Assembly: GCF_052324685.1 (NCBI RefSeq)
Contig: NC_135223.1
Span: 14,506,154-14,570,153 of the forward strand
Length of the DNA: 64,000 nucleotides
Direction of reading: 5' to 3'
DNA from: Brachyhypopomus gauderio
Taxonomy: Eukaryota; Chordata; Actinopteri; Gymnotiformes; Hypopomidae
The notes under the pieces were generated by a model. The model worked only from the letters and a program-made list of their open reading frames with translations, was not told the origin of the DNA and made no database searches. The translations under genes and the position numbers were made by a program. This document shows, one piece after another, positions 53,047-63,752 of the stretch. Positions within the stretch are counted from its first letter, which is position 1. Each line of letters begins with the position of its first letter.

Positions 53047-53536
53047 GCGACTAGTGACAAACAACCAAACAAACAAAACAAAAACAGCCACAAAATGCTG
53101 GGTTTTACCAGTGACAAATCACAAACAAAACAAAAACAGCCACAAACGCTAGGTTTTTATCAGTGACAAAAAACAAACTTCTCTTAGAAACAGTGGAAAA
53201 CAGCCACAAAACACTAGGTTTTCACAGTGACAAACCACAAACAAAACAAAAACAGCCACAAACGCTAGGTTTTTATCAGTGACAAAAAGCAAACTTCTCT
53301 TAGAAACAGAGGAAAACAGCCACAAAACACTAGGTTTTCACAGTGACAAACCACAAACTAAACAAAAACAGCTACAAATGCTAGGTTTTATCAGTGACAA
53401 AAAAACAAACATCTATCAGGAAATGAGAGGATAACAGCCACAAACGCTAGGTTTTATAAGTGACAAAAAACAAACATCTCTCAGGAAATGAGAGGATAAC
53501 AGCCACAAACGCTAGGTTTTTATCAGTGACAAACAG
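53047..53536. repeat. Minisatellite with two alternating unit types
   Basis: About eight units, each with the core AACAGCCACAAA(A)CGCTAGGTTTT...CAGTGACAAA. Two spacer types separate the cores: a short one (CCACAAACAAAACAAA) and a longer one (AACAAACTTCTCTTAGAAACAG or the CATCTCTCAGGAAATGAGAG variant). They alternate first and then the long form repeats, giving a higher-order period of about 120 bp. No reading frame is kept across units. Confidence 0.85.
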
Positions 53537-53723
53537 TAAACTCTTTTTGGAAGCAGATGGTAACAGTTACAGCTTCAGTAACAATGGGTAAACATCCTTT
53601 CCAAAGAGGCTAAACTTTACTGACTCCTCTCCCTTATAAACCAGAATTTCTCTTTAGTTCGAAATGGCGTTTACTCACCAAGTAGGTTTCAGTATGCCAT
53701 CCGGGTCATGGCACCAAGTTGTT

Positions 53724-54088
53724 AGAAATTCGGCCTTCAGGAATCAGATTCAGGAGTCAGGAGACTGGACGGCTTCAGTGTGGACAAGTTTATTGACACA
53801 CAGAGCATGTAACATAAGGTGGAGCACGACCAGATCTACTGGGGTCTATGTGGGAAGCCTTTTATACATTGTGGAGGAAGATGAGGAGTTAAAGGGGGGT
53901 AAATTGGGGATGAAGGTGCAATCTACATTTGGTTGGGTAGTTGCACCTTAGGGTTAAGACATCAAAGGATATACAACAAAAGACAGAGGATATACAAACA
54001 AAGGACAGAGGTGTTGGGCATGCAAATGCGGGCAACCATCACACTGGTTGCCCCACCAGGGGCTAACAGACAGGAGACGATTAAGACA
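53724..54088 (-). mobile_element. Retroviral-type LTR with primer-site-like flank
   Basis: Read on minus, the LTR ends ...GAATTTCTAACA at 53724 and is followed after two bases by TGGTGCCATGACCCGGATGG (complement of about 53695-53721). This resembles a tRNA primer-binding site of ERV or Gypsy elements. Inside are TATAAAAGG (complement of 53858-53866) and AATAAA (complement of 53789-53794) in the right order for U3-R-U5. U3 holds an octamer ATGCAAAT site (54020-54027) and a perfect hairpin, GGCAACCA/TGGTTGCC (54031-54052). The far end near 54088 is a guess. No internal genes follow, so it is a truncated copy. Confidence 0.6.
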
Positions 54089-54744
54089 AAGGGGTGAGAT
54101 CTGAAAGAAGCATATTTTCTCTCAATACATACATAAATATGTGTGTGTGTGTGTGTGTGTGTATTCAGTTCACAGCAATGAATGACATTAGTATCACATA
54201 GGAAAGCACATCATTATGTGCTGTGGATGTTGAGGGAAGAGCCAGTGTGTAAAGCGTTGAACTAACTGTTGTAATCAAGAGGAGCTTGAACATGACATTG
54301 TTCAAGAGTTTGAACAGGACATTGTAGTTAATGTGTAGCATTGTATTGTATCTATACAAGATAGCATTTTGAGTCTATTGAATGTCAAGAATTTGATGTC
54401 TGCAGGAATGCAACTGTTATTTTTAATGACGTGTATTAAACAGCCTTTTCTGTAAGGTTGCTTTTACGAGCCCCACAATAACCATTGATTTGAGTCACTT
54501 CAAGTTCACTACAATATCATAATCATTTAGTTTCATTTTATTCCTGCACAGAATACACACACCAATGTGCTAGATAACACAGATGTTAAAGCGTTAAATG
54601 GCCTCAATAATATCTAAATATAATCATGCTCTGGAGCTCTGTTCACTGAATTCCAAACACATGGTTCCATGAAGCTCAGCCAATCAGAATGAGCGCTCCA
54701 GATCCTTCACTAACTCCGCCCCTCATTGTCTCTGCTCTTTGCAG

Positions 54745-54867
54745 GAGCTGGAGGAGAGCTTCCACATTAGCAGGATGGAGCTGATCGCCTTTGAATTCAA
54801 TGTGCTGGTGTCTCTAGAGTTGGTCCTCTACCTGCCCGAGAACAGGTCACAACCCACTACCACCTGA
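54745..54867 (+). pseudogene. CABLES-like terminal exon, altered C-terminus
   Basis: A splice acceptor (CTGCTCTTTGCAG) opens a frame reading ELEESFHISRMELIAFEFNV and LVSLELVLYLPE. This matches the end of the cyclin-box region of CABLES1/2 (CDK5 and ABL1 enzyme substrate), where LEE.F...R.ELIAFEF.VLV.LE..LHLPE is expected. The usual ending after LPE would be a HYRRL-type tail. Here the frame reads NRSQPTTT and stops at 54865-54867, while the next frame would give a THYHLSL-like tail, as if one base were lost near 54842. No other CABLES exon was found within the window. It may be a stray exon of a gene copy, a pseudogene, or a real last exon whose partners lie unseen upstream. Confidence 0.5.
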
Positions 54868-55539
54868 GCCTTCCAGTCCCAGCCAGCCCAGCCAGAGCTG
54901 ATGCCCCCTTTGAGTGGGTGTGGTTTTGCAGACCGGCCTCAGGGAGGACTTCAGCACAACACTAAGTGCTTGTGGGTTATATTGAACATTTGTTCTTGCT
55001 TTTTGTGTTTGTTTTTGGGTCTTATGCGAGGGTAATTAAATGACAGTAATATTAGCTAAAGCACTTAAGAGCAGGCCGCACTTAAAAACTCCAAACACTC
55101 AAATAATAAGACAGATTTCCCACATCCTGTGTGTGTGCTAATGACACTATATGCAAGAGGACGTGCTGATGCTCCTACCTGAGGCTCACCATCTACACCA
55201 AAGAGACTGTGACTACTTGGCAGGGGAACAAGGACCTTAAACATTATCTGTAGAACCATCCTGCGCACCACAGACTTGTGCTAACGGGCCGCCCAACTAT
55301 AATCCACACACTTCTTTGAATGGTGTATTTTAGGCACACTGAAACAGCATATATAATTTACTATAGCTATAAATTATTATACATCTAAGCATTCCTGCTT
55401 TTAACCTATTAATAGTGATTATGTGTATAATTTTATGCAATGTATGATTTTTTTTAGTTTGTCACTTGTACTACATCACTGTCCCACTAGTGGGCAGTAT
55501 TTGACAGTGAGCTGTGTTGAGACCAGAGACTGTGTGTAT

Positions 55540-55745
55540 AAAGTATTTCAGACCCATACTTGAGTAAAAGTACTCTATCAAAACATTGACTTGAGTATAA
55601 GTTGGAGTGTTCTTTAAAAACTTTACTTAAGTAGAAGTACAGAAGTATTCAGAATTTTTTGTACTTAAGTATTGCAAGTAGTTTAGTCTAAAATGTATTA
55701 CTCAAGTACTGAAAGTAAAAAGTACAAGTATTGTGTTTTGAATTA
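55540..55745. repeat. Interspersed repeat, ACTTGAGTAAAAGTAC type
   Basis: Carries CATACTTGAGTAAAAGTACT, TTTACTTAAGTAGAAGTACA and AAAAAGTACAAGTATT, a set of self-complementary AAGTAC words. I recognise it as a frequent fish interspersed repeat, probably a non-autonomous DNA transposon remnant. Confidence 0.55.
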
Positions 55746-56769
55746 ATTAAAGAAAGCCATCAAAGTTTGATTATCAATTGTTTTTATATATCACTTACAA
55801 ATCAAAGATGTCAAAGATCACAAATTTGACGCAGAAGTACAAATTCGCCTTCATTTATCTGAGAAAACGAGGTGTATTTTGGACATAAAATCTGTCCGTC
55901 AGATTCTAAGGGTGAGCCTATTGCCTTGCGTTTACCCTCATTAAATGCCCTTACCCTATAAAAACTGTAAAAAAATGTACAGTGTGTAGGCTTACAAATT
56001 CATGTTTAACTGAATAAACCCGTTGAACTCGTTGAACACGAGTAGCCTACATTTTATTGAGCATGTTTTTTTTCTTCAAGTATCAAAGTAGAACAGCTTC
56101 CTCAAGCAGTCATTGATGCATTTTGGAAACAGGAGATGAACACCTGGTCTAATGCACCTCCTGTATTAAGAAACTCTCTCAAAAACTGACTTTTAGTCAT
56201 TACTTGGGTAGCATGCATATGAGCCATTTTCATATAGATTAATCTAGATTAATTTCAAGATTTCAGTGAGATTAATCTAGATTAAAAAAATAAATCTATG
56301 CCCACCCCTAATATATATATATATGTATACTCTCAGAGGGCCTAAAAATATTCTTAAAACATAAATATATATAATATAATTTATCCAATTTTATTTCATC
56401 TACTTACAGTTTGACAATCGACATCTAAACAATTACAAAAATATAAGCAAGTACATTATTCACCCGTGTCTATTCAATCTGTGTTGGAAGGTGAGGGGTT
56501 AAGTGGAAGCCTGTGAGCCTGTGTCTCCCCCTATCAGGACTGTGATGCCCGCTGTTCGTTTACAGAGGGCCTGGCAGTTATAATGGCCTATGTGCACGCT
56601 GTTAAGTGACGTAATTTCCGCTAAAAGGTTAGGATGGTTGTTGACATCCGGTAGCCATTGAAAGCGTACACTGTGCTAGCTATTCACCTCACCAGTCTTG
56701 TAACGAACATATTTACCGTTATTTACTTGGAAGTTTCCTTCATCTCCTGTCCGTTTACGTGTCCTAAAC
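55746..56769. other. Left flank and 5' region of the THAP gene
   Basis: No exon seen. An ATTAATCTAGATTAAT palindromic repeat is present twice near 56238-56288 (a repeat phrase also familiar from other fish). The last 200 bp before 56770 (GTGACGTAATTTCC, CCGGTAGCC) may hold the promoter of the THAP transposase. Confidence 0.4.
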
Positions 56770-58045
56770 ATGACAGGTAAACAAAAAAAAGTATCGTTTC
56801 AACAACGTACAGACAGCAGGTCCAACCACCACTGCTGTGTGCCATTCTGCACAGCATCGACAAGGTGTAATTCCTACCTGAGCATCCACACCTTTCCAAA
56901 GGACTCAGAACTGCAGAAACAATGGGTGGTTAAGATCAGGAGAGATCATTTTATCGTCACGAGTACTTCCCGAGTGTGTTCGCGACATTTTATCACTGCT
57001 GATCTGCTCGAACCTCCCACTCCTGCTGGACGACGACAACTGCGACCTGGAGCTTTTCCTGTGCTATTTCAATGGAATAACTATACTATTCCAACTCCAC
57101 AGCCTGGAGCATGGGAAAGAACAGAGCGTCCACCCAACACTGATCTAACAGAGATGCAGACTGACCATGATGATGATGACCCCTTACCGTGTCATGAACA
57201 TGACTACTGCGTCAGTAATGAGCCTGCTGCACTTGATCTCTCCCTCAATGAAAATGAAGAGCTAAGCGAGGAGATATCAAGGCTCCGAAAACAAATCGAA
57301 GACTTAACTGTCAGCAGCAAGTTCTGTTTGGAGCGGGTTTCTGCCTCTGATGACGACATATGATTCTTTACCAGGTAAATAAAAAATATGGCAGGACACA
57401 CATATATGGATGAGCCTTCTCTGGTGTCATTGTGAATGAATTAGCCATTATATAACTTTATATATAACTTATATATATAGCCATGCCCACCTGATGGGCT
57501 TTTGGAAGCAAATAGAGCCAGCCACCCACAACATCATACGGGTTACAAGCGCACGGACTGTTGAGAAAACTGATCAGGTCCCTCACTCTGCCAGTGCAAT
57601 GGTAAATGTTTTCGTGTTGTCCATACAAAGCATGTTATGTCATCATTTTCAAATTAATCTTTACATCAAAAGAAGTTTTGATAGTCATAATGTAATATGA
57701 CAATAGGATAATGTATTTTTTCCCCAGGTTCTTCAAGCAATTTATGAGATTTTTCTCTTCATGAACTACCTGTCATTGGGACTGATGCGAAAGGATTTGG
57801 CCCACTGATTTAGAATACATCGGTCAACTGTTAGTTGTATTACCTGGGCCAACTTCCTTTATACTGTATTGGGAGCTGTTTCTATTTGGTTAGATGTGGA
57901 CACTGTGAAAACTCACCTCCCAGATGTGTTTCAAGACTACGCTGACACTCAAATAATTTTAGATTGCACAGAACTGAGATGTCAAACTCCAAATTCCTTT
58001 CTCCTCCAGAGTGAAGTATTTTCCACTTATAAATCACACTGTACT
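56770..58045 (+). pseudogene. THAP-DDE transposase of an ISL2EU-type element, decayed
   Basis: Three exons join in phase: 56770-57374, 57481-57601, 57728-about 58045. Exon 1 encodes a THAP zinc finger (C2CH; CCVPFC ... VCSRHF, then a RPGAFPVLF block in place of the usual AVPTIF), followed by an acidic region and a leucine-rich coiled coil (about residues 160-185). Exons 2-3 match the start of a DDE_Tnp_4 domain: GFWKQIEPATHNIIRV, a DLAH-x-FRIHRSTVS helix-turn-helix, and QIILDCTELRC with the first catalytic Asp. The sequence then breaks off, so the remaining catalytic residues are missing. In-frame TGA codons at 57361-57363 and 57806-57808 both stand where the family has Arg (CGA). As it stands the locus could still express a 197-aa THAP protein ending at the first TGA. 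Confidence 0.8.
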
Positions 58046-58204
58046 TTTACTGTATTTGTAAAAAATGAAATGAATACAATAGTAATACAATTGACAGAAT
58101 ACATTGAAATTGTTTTAATTGTTCATGAGTTCATGTCTTCATTATGATTTTCTATTGCTTGGGCATAGAGAGGTATTTTGGCATGTAAGTGTTAAAGAAA
58201 AACA

Positions 58205-59646
58205 TGTCACACCTCCTTTTCACCTCTTCTAATACACTGCTATCTCTGTAAACTCACTGCACAAAGATATCATCATGGGCACAGATAACTAAATCACACC
58301 ACTGCATAACAGTAATCAATAACTGGCCCTGGATTTGCCAATAATAACAATGGCTCTCCTTCAATTTGTGTAGGCCTTGTGCCACTTTGAGGAATTTGCA
58401 GTCTACATAGCTTTGTGCATTTGGGCACTTAATTTCAACAAGCCCAAATATTCAAGTCCATCAGGTGATGCATCTGGATGAATCACTAGCCCACACTTGG
58501 TCAAGTTCAAGTTTTTCAGAACTGCATAGTCCTTTAAGGCCCCTGTTTCCATTTCAAGTCCCCTCTTCATGTGTGCTGTTTGTCGTGTCCCTCGGATTAT
58601 CCTTTCTGCAGCACCTGGACCTCTAACGTGGCTCACCTCTCTGAAATGTGAGGCAGTCACTCTTTCTCTCCTAAGTGAATGCCACTCAGGTGTAGCACTT
58701 TGGGATCTTGCTGCCTCCTCAATAAGGTGTGACTGTGAAAAAGTCACAGAAAGTGAGCTTAGGTGTAGCTGTTCTTGGTGTGTTGGCACAAATGAATATT
58801 CAGGTGGGCTTAGATGGTAACATTCTAGTGGCAGACTCGGGAATGGGGGTGCATCCTCATGTATGACAACACTGTCAGATGGAGGTGGTGGTTGTTGATA
58901 GGACAGTACACTGCCAACTTGTACCTTCCCAAAGATGGAGTACACAAGTGGCTTGTCAGGCGAGATGTTCATTGTGCAGATGAGTGGAAGAGAATCTGCT
59001 TTCATTCCAGCATAGACTGGTCCAGGATTGAGGGTGGCCGGGTGTGGGAGCTCACCACTGTAGCCCTTGAAAAGTGTACTTCTGAAATAAAAGAATGAGT
59101 GAATAACATTCATTTTTACACATTGTATTCTGTTCACCAGCACAACTGATTGTGAATCACATATCACATGTCATCTGAAGTACAACGAGGCTAAATAATT
59201 TTTTTTTTTTTAAAGAGAACAGGGTCTTATCAGATGATCAAAAGCATTAAATTTTTTACCACACACTGTAATCTGCCTATTAAATTTGGCACTACATACC
59301 TAACTCCACTGGCTGTAGTAGCACCTGGTTTTGGCTTTAGGACAACCATGGCATCCACGGGTCCAGGCTTCACCCCCTATTAATTTAAAAGATGGTGTTA
59401 GTAAAGTGACTGTGATACATTAACTAACATTAAATAATGAAATAAGACAAACCTTGTTCGTGGTTTATGCCACTTCTGTTCTGTCTGTGTGCATAAAAGG
59501 ACAGGAGGGACGACAGACATGCCAGATTCAGAATAATGAGCAGTCTGGAAAAGCAATGCAACCAAGTGGTTGAAGATTCCACAACCAGCAACACAAGAGC
59601 AGTTGCTGTTAATGAGCACAACTGGCATTGAATCACGTAATGTCAT
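58205..59646 (-). pseudogene. SWIM-YqaJ nuclease of the same element, decayed
   Basis: Minus-strand exons 59453-59646, 59300-59376 and about 58254-59081. The first carries a SWIM-like zinc finger (NCSCVAGCGIFNHLVALL, with the usual Cys of the CxH part replaced by Phe) and a WHKPR motif. The second links (VKPGPVDAMVVLKPKPG). The third has the STLFKGYSG linker and then a YqaJ exonuclease domain: WHSLRRERVTASHF, GLEMETGALKDYAVL and ASPDG. A frameshift near 58450 is followed, in the next frame, by the catalytic GLVEIKCPNAQSYVDC and YYWQIQGQLL blocks. A TGA stop at 58254-58256 falls in the IFVQ-x-VYRD motif where Arg is normal. The first intron junction also does not match in phase, perhaps from slippage in a G run. 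Gene tail-to-tail with the THAP transposase. Confidence 0.8.
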
Positions 59647-60766
59647 CTGAAATACACAAGAGGCAAAATTTAATATCTTGAAAAGAAGACTTCAGCAATG
59701 TCAATAGGCGCAACATCTGTCCCATCATGTTGTTAGTGGTGAATGTCACTTGTCTATTGTCTCATGTAACGTTTGTGCTGTTTTGCATCACTCTTAAAAC
59801 ACTTGGCTATACTGTCTTTCTATTCTACAGTGTTGTGCATGGTTCAATCTACTAGTTCACTGAGCAACTATAAACTAAATATATTTTAGATTTAAACTTC
59901 ATTTTCACTCCAGATGAAATGCATACACATAGGAGTGAAACAGGCCTACTTCTATTTATATTATTTTGTTGTTTCCACCACCAACAACAGAACAGTGCAG
60001 GTTTTACTTCAACTGCTTCTTGAAGAGTGTTATCAGAATATGTTAATAGGTGTAAGTGTTGAAGCCATATGTTAATAAAGAAGTTAAGATGACAGATTTG
60101 AAAGACAGATTGACAGATTTGAGAAAATGCAGTTTGAAGAATAGCTGAGGTGGATTATATTCTGCTTTTGTTTACTTTAGGCAAAATAGACTGCTAAAGA
60201 ATCCCACTCAGCTACTCTGCATTTGGCTACCATTGTAAGCTTTGAAAACCAATGCCTATGGTTATCACAGCTAACGTGAAGTAAGAGCAAGGATAAAAGA
60301 TTGAACTTGTGTTGAACTAACTTTTGAACTTGTTCAACAGAACTTTGAACGTGACACTGAACAGAACTCGTGTCATTTTAACCATTCCTACTATCAGCTG
60401 GTGTGGCGTATCTGTTTTCTTCATAGATCTGTAGCAGTGAGCCCTCACTGTTATCTCGTTAGCCTTACTTTTGCCTGATACTTCCATCAGAAATACAAAC
60501 ATGTTTTTAAAAGGCATTTCTAGTACTAGGACAGGTTGGTTCGTTACTAAAAACAACATCACTTCATTAGACTGCCACCTCAGGCTAGCTAGCTAACTAG
60601 TGTCAGCGACTTACCTTCAAAATTGCAGAGGTAGGATGAAACGTAGAACTTGAAACAATTTTGAATAATGTTTTGCAGTCAGTCTTCAAGCTGATTTGAA
60701 CCAAAGTTGAGCTGGTAGCCCTAAAAGTCTTAGTCAGTTTGTTTGGGTTCTGGTATTCCTGTCTAG
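59647..60766. other. Right part of the ISL2EU-type element and flank
   Basis: Upstream exons of the minus-strand nuclease should lie here. One candidate ends at a good donor (CAATTTTGAAG followed by GTAAGT, complement of about 60610-60626). I could not match terminal inverted repeats on the two sides, so the element borders are undefined. Confidence 0.35.
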
Positions 60767-63752
60767 ATGAACTCAAACCAGGAACTCCCAGGAAGGATCC
60801 CCACGAGCAGCAGACTTTACGGCCCTTCTCCAAACCAGACCTCGCTCTCGCTCAGAGCTTCAGACTGCTTAGATCTGATGACTGGTAAGTCACACCTGCA
60901 AAATTCTGAAGCATTTGGTTAGGGCAGGTTAAACAGCAAGTCATTTATGGTGTTCTGCATATATGGTAAGTATGCATGTATTTAGTGAAGTTTTTTCCTC
61001 TTTGTCCCTTTTCTTGTAGCATTTTTTTCTTTCAGTAGCCGATGGTTACAGTGTGTGTCTATGTCCAATATCTTCATACAGGGAGAAGAAAATCGAAGGA
61101 TTGATGTTAATCCGTAGATTGGCTCAGTATCACTCTGGTGTGCTGGGCAGCAGGCTTCATGATGTCTGCACTGTTCTTGTTCAAGAGGTAAGCCATTAGA
61201 TTTGCTGACTGTGTATCTGTCTAAATTCTAAAATTGGCAGACACCATCAGCATGTACACATTACAGGTGATGTTGCTGACAAAGTCAAGTCAGAGTTAGC
61301 ATAGTACTTAGAAATTCCTTTTTTTATAAAAACATTTCTCATCTAATTGAAATTCAGATGGCATATCTAACTGTAATTAGTGATTAAGGTATTTCCGCCT
61401 ACATAACACATTGCAGTGGTGGATTATACTTATTAAGATGGCGGTGGCAGTGTTGGATGTGGCTAAAACGAGCTGGAACGTCGTCTTTCCTGCAGGTGCG
61501 GAACCTGCGCTCTCGTGTGTCCCGCATGGCTGTGGTGTCCTTGAGGAAGTTGTACTCCAATCTGCAGAAAGGGATGGACCAGGAAGTGGCGGCTACAGCT
61601 AAGGTCCTCCTCCACAAAGCAGTGGAGTCCAATGGCTTCATCAGGCAGGACGTGGACACAGCTCTGGACAGCATGGTGCAGAATTGCAACCCCATTCGGA
61701 GCATGAACGCCCTTCTCGCTGGAGGACTCTGGTCAGTTAGCCTGCAGTGAGCTTTAAACTGTGGCTTTCAGATAGCAACAACAGTCACAAGAAGCTAACA
61801 CAGCACTGATTTTGGCTGCTGTTTGTACTTCTCCATTGTTCTTTCAAAATATTGCCCTGGCCTATATCAATATTTTTAGTTATTTATCCTCTTATATATT
61901 CTTTTCATTGCATTCCATCTCCGCTCTGCTTATCCAAACTGCCCTTCACACCGCTTAAAGAATAGGCTAGTTAGCTAACTCACAGAGAACATGCAAACAT
62001 TTTCTGTTTAAAAAATACAGATGTACACTAACTGGTGCAAACTAAGCCATCAAATAGAATATGATCATTTGATTGTGCACTTACATCATACATAAGGGTA
62101 TTAAGTTTCTTTATAGAAGCTAAAAGTTGTACTGTATACATTGATTGGATGGATTAATAGTTATTACCTTCTTTTTTAAATGCCCTAATTTTTTTCCTTA
62201 TGTTTTTCTCAAAAGTCATCAGAATGCTGCAGTGAGAAAGTGTACTGCTCAGCACTTGGCTACTTTGGTAGAGAAGATTGGTGCTGGCCGCTTATTGTCT
62301 GGGGCAAAAAACGTCACAGCGCGAATTATTCCTGCAGTCTCCAAATTGGCACAGGACTCTTCCCAAGAAACCAGGTTAGTACTGGGATCAGAACGAGAAT
62401 TCTACAAAGCTTATTCAGTTTCCCAGATATAGTAATCTTTTGCTGATTCTTTTAGTCTCCTAGTCTGATACTCTGAAGTCAGCAAATGCTGCTAAATTGT
62501 AGAGTAATATAAGCACTATCGTGTTTTCTACACACAGACGGCCTTGTAAAATTGTGCCCTGGTAAGATAAATGGTCGGTGTGCTGTGAGTCACGGGTCCC
62601 TCACTCACGATTCACTCCTGTTTTGGGGTCTGTTCCTCGTTTCAGGCGCTTGGGCTGGCGTATGCTGCTGTTCCTGTCCTCCCACCACGACTTTGATAAG
62701 ATGGTGGAAAAGTACATCCCTGCCAAAGACCTGGCAACCATCAGGGACACTGTCCTCACTCTGAAATCCAAGGTGGCGATTCATGTTTGGATACATGATG
62801 AGGATTTTTTTATCCCATTTAGCCACTATGCCCCATGTTTACTCACTAAACAAACTTATTCACAAAACTTTAGGGTGAAACGGACTGCAATAAAAAAAAA
62901 TCATCTAAACTGCGATGGTAGACATATATTGTAAACAAATACTAAAGTACAGGGCAGTGCGTGGCACCACACATTGTATTTACAGTAAGGCATGCACAGT
63001 GTAGTCCCAGACACAGTAGTTAAAGGACAGAGCATGGTTCAAAATGAACCGGCTTGAAACCTTTGGGATAGAATCAAAGTATGAAGCAACATGTGGACTT
63101 CAATATCATCACTCCATGTTTTGTGGTGATTCGTACGTGTGTATTCCCAGGAGAGGACAAAGGTGTCCAGGATTCCAAAAGAGAAGATGCGTCAGCCTCG
63201 TCTGGAGCAGCAAGAAGCTCCAGCCGCACAGGCGGAGCGTCACAACACGCAGCTAATGAAGCGCAGCCTTAGGCACACAGTGAGGGACGTGAGCCCAGAC
63301 GACGCGGCACCTCTCAAAGGTAACAGCTGACCTCGGCAAACGCTCCCCTCCTGTTTACTGAGAACCTTACTTTACCGCTTACCCGTGAACCTCCTTCCCA
63401 TCAGACCTGCAGCTGAACAGTAATGTTCCAGCCCAGACTAGCAGACGAGCTACCAGACTGATCAGAGTACAACCGTCCCTTTCAAACAGTTCTGGTGAGT
63501 GTTGCCTGCTCTTCAGCGCTTCATGTGTGATCACTGCGCTTGCACGTAAATTGCTTTGCTGTTAACACTGCATTACACAACAGTGTTTTAAATCTAGTTC
63601 TCCATGTTGAATAATGTTTTGCAGTTACAAGGATGTAACTTTTTTTGTTTCATGTAGTGAGCTTCACTTCACGCTACACTGTGGGAGATCTCCTGGGCTC
63701 AGGAGGATATGGCGCAGTGTATGCAGGAGTCCGCAAGGCTGATGGAAAACAG
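60767..63752 (+). CDS. TOG-domain protein joined in frame to a Pim-type kinase (partial)
   Basis: Eight plus-strand exons, 60767-60884, 61082-61187, 61496-61731, 62216-62374, 62646-62772, 63151-63319, 63405-63494 and 63658-63752, have GT/AG borders and fully compatible phases; 366 codons without a stop. Exons 1-5 match the TOG domain near the C-terminus of TOGARAM1/2 (Crescerin), HEAT-repeat proteins that bind tubulin in cilia: RPFSKPDLALAQSF, SDDWEKKIEGLMLIRRLA, a NLRSRVSRMAVVSL HEAT helix, VRKCTAQHL, SQETR and FDKMVEKYIPAKDL. Exons 6-7 are basic, low-complexity linker. Exon 8 reads RYTVGDLLGSGGYGAVYAGV, the glycine-rich loop of Pim serine/threonine kinases, which are greatly expanded in fish. 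Exon 1 has no ATG in frame, so the 5' end is missing or unrecognised, and the kinase continues beyond the window. Either one chimeric gene or two neighbouring genes whose phases agree by chance. Confidence 0.7.

Noticed and set aside
53047-53536. CRISPR-like appearance of the regularly spaced repeats
   Set aside because: Spacers are themselves repeated and of only two types, the DNA is vertebrate and no cas gene is present; it is a minisatellite.
60603-60833. 76-aa minus-strand frame overlapping the first TOG exon
   Set aside because: Its beginning is only the antisense of the TOG exon. Its last part may be an upstream exon of the YqaJ gene, but nothing recognisable supports a full coding call.
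61399-61704. 101-aa minus-strand frame
   Set aside because: Antisense of the third TOG exon, whose plus-strand reading has clear HEAT-repeat similarity.
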